Positions 60,658 through 64,000 of a DNA stretch of 64,000 nucleotides are shown here, one piece after another. The position numbers and the translations under genes were made by a program. Numbering within the stretch: position 1 is the stretch's first letter; each line of letters starts with the position of its first letter. The notes under the pieces were generated by a model. That model did not search any database, was not told the origin of the DNA, and saw only the letters and a program-made list of their open reading frames with translations. Origin of the DNA: an uncultured Cohaesibacter sp. (lineage in GTDB: Bacteria > Pseudomonadota > Alphaproteobacteria > Rhizobiales > Cohaesibacteraceae). The stretch is taken from positions 4,667,001-4,731,000 of the forward strand of contig NZ_OY762905.1 of the NCBI RefSeq assembly GCF_963666525.1, given 5' to 3'.

Positions 60658-61755
60658 ATGGTCAGGAACGAAGCCGCATTGGAACGGGCTATCTATTACG
60701 TCGAACCGGTCAGTGACAAGGCGGAGCGGTCGCGCCATCTGGTGCGCTTCTGGCTCTACTCGGTCGCCTTTCTGGTGTTCCTTATGGTGGTTGTCGGCGG
60801 CATTACGCGGCTTACGGACTCCGGCCTGTCGATCACCGAGTGGAAGCCGATCCACGGTGCCATTCCGCCGCTCACCCTTCCTGAATGGCAGGAGGAATTT
60901 CACAAATACCAGCAGATCCCGGAGTATGAGCGCGTCAACAAGGGCATGAGCCTTGAGGAGTTCAAGGCCATTTTCTGGTGGGAATGGGGGCACCGGCAGT
61001 TGGGGCGCTTCATCGGCGTCGCCTTCTTTCTGCCGATGCTTTATTTCTGGCTCAGCAAACGCATCGGGGACCAGATGAAGCCGAGATTGATTCTGTTGCT
61101 TGGGCTCGGGGCATTGCAGGGGGCTGTCGGATGGTGGATGGTCGCCTCGGGGCTGGTGGATCGTGTCGATGTCAGCCAGTACCGACTCGCAACCCATCTG
61201 ATTCTGGCTTCGGTCATCTTCGTGGCGTTGCTCTGGGTGGCCCGGGGCTACCGACGGGCAGATCGGATGCCGGAATGCATCAGTGCAGATCGCCATGTTT
61301 GGCTGATGGCGGTGCTGGCGTTTGCGATCCTGTTCCAGATCTTTCTCGGTGCGCTGGTTGCAGGCACCCACTCAGGGCTCATCTACAACAGCTGGCCACT
61401 GATGGAGGGCAGCTTCATTCCCGATCAGATCTATGACACCAGCCCGATTTGGTTGTCACCCTTCGAGGATCACACCACCATCCAGTTCAACCACCGGATG
61501 ATGGCCTATCTGGTGGCCTTTCTCTGTCTGTTGTTCTGGTATCGGATGCTGAGGGATCCCTATGCCGGAGCAGGCAAACGGGGTGCCAACATTCTTGGCG
61601 CTCTGGTGCTGCTGCAAATCGTGGTGGGTATTGCGACTCTGCTGTTGTCGGTGCCGATTGTGCTGGCGTCCATCCATCAGGCAGGGGCCATGCTGGTACT
61701 CGGCACAGCCACGATCCTGCTCCGCGACCTCATGGACAATGCCAGACGATACTGA
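60658..61755 (+). CDS. ctaA: Haem A synthase (COX15/CtaA family)
   Basis: 365 residues with eight membrane helices. Typical motifs are GGITRLTDSGLSITEWKP, WWEWGHRQLGRFIGV (haem-ligand His), QYRLATHLILA, GTHSGLIYNSWPLM, QFNHRMMAYL and IHQAGAML. It oxidises haem O to haem A for cytochrome c oxidase. I chose the ATG at 60658 with AGGG 7 nt upstream; an ATG at 60592 would add 22 residues. Confidence 0.95.
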   Translation: MVRNEAALERAIYYVEPVSDKAERSRHLVRFWLYSVAFLVFLMVVVGGITRLTDSGLSITEWKPIHGAIPPLTLPEWQEEFHKYQQIPEYERVNKGMSLEEFKAIFWWEWGHRQLGRFIGVAFFLPMLYFWLSKRIGDQMKPRLILLLGLGALQGAVGWWMVASGLVDRVDVSQYRLATHLILASVIFVALLWVARGYRRADRMPECISADRHVWLMAVLAFAILFQIFLGALVAGTHSGLIYNSWPLMEGSFIPDQIYDTSPIWLSPFEDHTTIQFNHRMMAYLVAFLCLLFWYRMLRDPYAGAGKRGANILGALVLLQIVVGIATLLLSVPIVLASIHQAGAMLVLGTATILLRDLMDNARRY

Positions 61756-61792
61756 AAATCCAGCCGAAGTTTGCAAAAGCGCGTGAGGTCGG

Positions 61793-62209
61793 CTAGTGCT
61801 CTCCATCCCGCTCTGGGTCCGGTGTGTCTTGAATTGATGCGTTCGACTTGATTTCGACGGGAACCAGTTTGTCCCACCGGGTCAGTTCGTTGCGATTGAA
61901 CGACCAACGATAATAGAGCGACATGAAAACGCCGAAAATGGCCCCGGCAATCAATCCTGCCGCAAAGGCCATGCCGGTTTCTATGTTTTGGCTCTGCCAC
62001 AGGATCAACCACATCAAGACCCCCCAGAGGATGGCAAAGGGAATGCCGGTGGCGAAAATATTGAACCAGATCGGGCTGTAATGGGGAGGGCGCACCCGGA
62101 CACCGAGCCTGCGCAACAGTCTGTGCATGGGGGGCGCATAATTGCCTTCCACGATCGGCGTTGCTTTCAATTCGCTGATGGCAAGGCCATATCTTTCTTC
62201 AAACGTCAT
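61793..62209 (-). CDS. DUF6404-like membrane protein
   Basis: 138 residues. The N-terminal part LLRRLGVRVRPPHYSPIWFN and then two helices (FAILWGVLMWLILW and AFAAGLIAGAIFGVFMSLYY) fit the DUF6404 pattern. The C-terminal 30 residues are acidic and polar. The ATG at 62209 has GGGAAG 6 nt upstream. It lies between COX15 (convergent) and metY (same strand, with its terminator in between). Function unknown. Confidence 0.78.
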   Translation of the reverse strand: MTFEERYGLAISELKATPIVEGNYAPPMHRLLRRLGVRVRPPHYSPIWFNIFATGIPFAILWGVLMWLILWQSQNIETGMAFAAGLIAGAIFGVFMSLYYRWSFNRNELTRWDKLVPVEIKSNASIQDTPDPERDGEH

Positions 62210-62343
62210 GCGGCTTCCCTGAAATGCGCGGTCTGCCAGAGAACCTAGGACGATTGATAGGCAAGAGCAAGTCATTCCGCACCCTCTGTCGAGCAGCTCG
62301 ACCGGCGGCATTGGGCTGTGTGCTTTCCGGAACGCCAAACAGC

Positions 62344-62370
62344 AAAAAGGCCGGACTGGGTCCGGCCTTT
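62344..62370 (-). terminator. Terminator of metY
   Basis: Stem AAAGGCCGGA / TCCGGCCTTT (about 62346-62370) around a 5-nt loop, followed leftward by TTTTT. It lies about 30 nt after the metY stop. Confidence 0.88.
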
Positions 62371-62400
62371 TGTCTTGATATCTCGGTGAAGGCCGAGCCC

Positions 62401-63681
62401 TCAGGCCATGGCCTGTTCCAGATCGGCGATGATGTCCTTGACATCCTCAATGCCGATGGACAGGCGGATGGTGTCCGGCGCAGCTCCTGCAGCTGTTTTC
62501 TGTTCGTCGGTCAGCTGGCTATGGGTGGTCGAGGCCGGGTGAATCGCCAGCGAACGCGTGTCACCGATGTTGGCAACATGGCTGATCAGCTTGAGGCTGG
62601 TAATAAACTTGACACCGGCTTCGTGGCCGCCCTTGAGACCGAAGGTAAAGACCGAACCGGCACCCTTGGGCATGTATTTTTCCTGCGCAGCCTTGTGCGG
62701 GCTGGACTCCAGACCCGCATAGGAAACCCAGCCGACCTTGTCGTTGCTTTCGAGCCAGGTGGCGACTTCAAGCGCGTTGGCGCAATGACGTTCCATGCGC
62801 AGCGGCAAGGTTTCGACACCAGTCAGGATCTGGAAAGCGTTGAACGGCGAAATGGCCGGGCCAAGATCTCTGAGGCCAAGAGCGCGGCATGTGATGGCAA
62901 AGGCCATCGGGCCGAAGGTCTCGTAGAAATTCACCCCGTTGTATTCGGCGCGCGGTGTGTTGACCATTGGGAACCGGTCGGACTGGCTCCAGTCGAAGTT
63001 GCCGCCATCGACGATGATGCCACCCATGGAGTTGCCATGTCCGCCGATGAATTTGGTCATGGAATGCACGACGATGTTGGCGCCATGTTCGATCGGGCGG
63101 CAGAGGTAGGGGGTTGCCATGGTGTTGTCGACGATGAGCGGCACACCGGCGTCCTTGGCGACCTTGGCAAAGCCTTCGATGTCACAGATCACGCCGCCAG
63201 GGTTGGCAAGGCTCTCGATATAGATCGCCTTGGTCTTTTCGTCGACCAGAGCGCGGGCCGCTTCCGGATCAAGCGCGTCGGTCCATTTGACGTGCCAGTC
63301 AAAGCTCTTGAAAGTATGGTTGAGCTGGTTGATGGTGCCGCCATAAAGCTTGTTGGCTGCAATCACGTTGTCACCGGGGCCCATCAGCGAATGGAAGGTG
63401 ATGAGCTGGGCCGCATGACCGGATGCAACCGAAACACCGGCAGAACCGCCTTCAAGAGCTGCAATGCGCTCATCGAGAACAGCTGTTGTCGGGTTCGTCA
63501 GGCGGGTGTAGATGTTTCCGAATTCCTTCAAACCAAACAGATTGGCCGCATGTTCGGTGTCGCGGAACAGATAGGACGTCGTCTGGTAGATAGGTGTCGA
63601 GCGGGCTCCGGTGGTCGGGTCAGCCTGTGCGCCTGCGTGAATAGCCAAAGTGGAAAAGCCGGGTGCGGAATCTTCGCTCAT
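62401..63681 (-). CDS. metY: O-acetylhomoserine aminocarboxypropyltransferase (sulfhydrylase)
   Basis: 426 residues. A Cys/Met-metabolism PLP enzyme with the PLP lysine K210 in VHSMTKFIGGHG and the motif YTRLTNPTTAVLDERIAALE. It adds sulfide to O-acetylhomoserine to form homocysteine; the close relative MetZ uses O-succinylhomoserine, so substrate is assigned by overall similarity and length. AGAGGA precedes the ATG. A SAM riboswitch, found upstream of this gene in some alphaproteobacteria, was looked for and not seen. Confidence 0.92.
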   Translation of the reverse strand: MSEDSAPGFSTLAIHAGAQADPTTGARSTPIYQTTSYLFRDTEHAANLFGLKEFGNIYTRLTNPTTAVLDERIAALEGGSAGVSVASGHAAQLITFHSLMGPGDNVIAANKLYGGTINQLNHTFKSFDWHVKWTDALDPEAARALVDEKTKAIYIESLANPGGVICDIEGFAKVAKDAGVPLIVDNTMATPYLCRPIEHGANIVVHSMTKFIGGHGNSMGGIIVDGGNFDWSQSDRFPMVNTPRAEYNGVNFYETFGPMAFAITCRALGLRDLGPAISPFNAFQILTGVETLPLRMERHCANALEVATWLESNDKVGWVSYAGLESSPHKAAQEKYMPKGAGSVFTFGLKGGHEAGVKFITSLKLISHVANIGDTRSLAIHPASTTHSQLTDEQKTAAGAAPDTIRLSIGIEDVKDIIADLEQAMA

Positions 63682-64000
63682 AATAATCCTCTTGATGATA
63701 GCAAGCAGAGCGTTCAGGCAAGCCTCGCGTCATACTTGGCCTTGGTGTTACAGAGAGTGTGTAAGACCGGAATATGGCCTGACTTTAGACCAGCCATGCC
63801 AAAACCGCCATTTGAAAATTGAAAATATAGTTTCAAAATTTGACGGCTTGTTGGCGAAATTTTCCAAATATCTGGGGCTTTGCGCAAAGTGGCAAAATGA
63901 ATTTCGGTTTTAACGCAGATGTCGCCGGGAAATGGCCATATCTGCACCGACAAAGGAAATCAGACTTCCGGGAAATGGTGTCTGGCAGGGAAGATTGCAG
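63682..64000. other. Upstream region of metY to window edge, no gene seen
   Basis: 319 bp. Frames of up to 87 codons here lack ribosome sites. An 11-bp direct repeat CCGGGAAATGG occurs at 63925-63935 and 63968-63978. The region should hold the metY promoter. Confidence 0.4.

Noticed and set aside
63682-64000. Possible SAM riboswitch (SAM-II/SAM-V type) upstream of metY
   Set aside because: Read on the minus strand I could not find the conserved SAM-II core elements; a covariance-model search would settle it.

Overview
The window reads as chromosomal core of an alphaproteobacterium in the Hyphomicrobiales (rhizobial) lineage. The evidence is gene order: rpoZ-rsh-acpS-lepB-rnc-era-recO-parC, then bpt/RDD/ilvA/hemB, ldtR-ldtP, glyA-nrdR-ribD-ribE-ribH-nusB-thiL, bamE/cytochrome bc1 chaperone/DUF177/plsX/fabH/ihfA/merR, and finally COX15 and an O-acetylhomoserine sulfhydrylase. 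An aspartate-type (not cysteine-type) HemB metal site, Bpt, LdtR and CBP3-type chaperone genes fit this group. Protein content recalls Cohaesibacter/Stappiaceae-like marine bacteria, but that genus-level guess is inference only.

Layout. 1-6.2 kb: an RND efflux pair (adaptor plus permease, stop/start overlapping) bracketed by two different PadR repressors, each with palindromic operator-like DNA at its own promoter. 6.3-13.5 kb: an accessory stretch with a small membrane protein, a GNAT acetyltransferase, two orphan proteins, a His/Cys-rich metal exporter divergent from a MerR regulator over a 19-bp-spaced promoter, AzlCD amino-acid exporter, a class I glutamine amidotransferase and an M19 dipeptidase. 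13.5-25.7 kb: a NYN-domain RNase divergent from rpoZ, then the stringent-response/ACP/secretion/RNA-processing/repair series ending in parC. 25.7-38.8 kb: membrane-anchored EEP phosphatase, Bpt, SLC13 transporter with two RCK_C domains, RDD protein, soluble CZB chemoreceptor, threonine dehydratase, GNAT, HemB, 3-hydroxyisobutyryl-CoA hydrolase, a DUF6163-like membrane protein and LdtR. 39.2-48.5 kb: LdtP, GlyA, NrdR and the riboflavin genes, interrupted by a FAD oxidoreductase, then NusB and ThiL. 48.5-55.3 kb: envelope and lipid genes, IhfA, a MerR-type regulator, and an orphan flagellar-rod-like small protein. 55.6-60.2 kb: tRNA-Pro(GGG) next to a three-gene exopolysaccharide locus whose Wzz-type protein carries a kinase-like domain that has lost its Walker A motif. 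60.2-64 kb: DUF2842, COX15, DUF6404 and MetY.

How the parts work together. Most of the window is housekeeping. Rsh, the omega subunit, NusB and NrdR tie transcription to nutrient and nucleotide status. AcpS, PlsX and FabH feed phospholipid and fatty-acid synthesis, while LepB, BamE and LdtP maintain the envelope. HemB, COX15 and the bc1 chaperone support respiration. The least ordinary pieces are the twin-PadR efflux module (including a PadR with a long Gly/Arg-rich N-terminal extension), the degenerate-kinase exopolysaccharide locus beside the tRNA, the oxidoreductase inserted into the riboflavin operon, and the orphan rod-like protein. I see no CRISPR array, insertion sequence, prophage, toxin-antitoxin pair or recognisable defence system.
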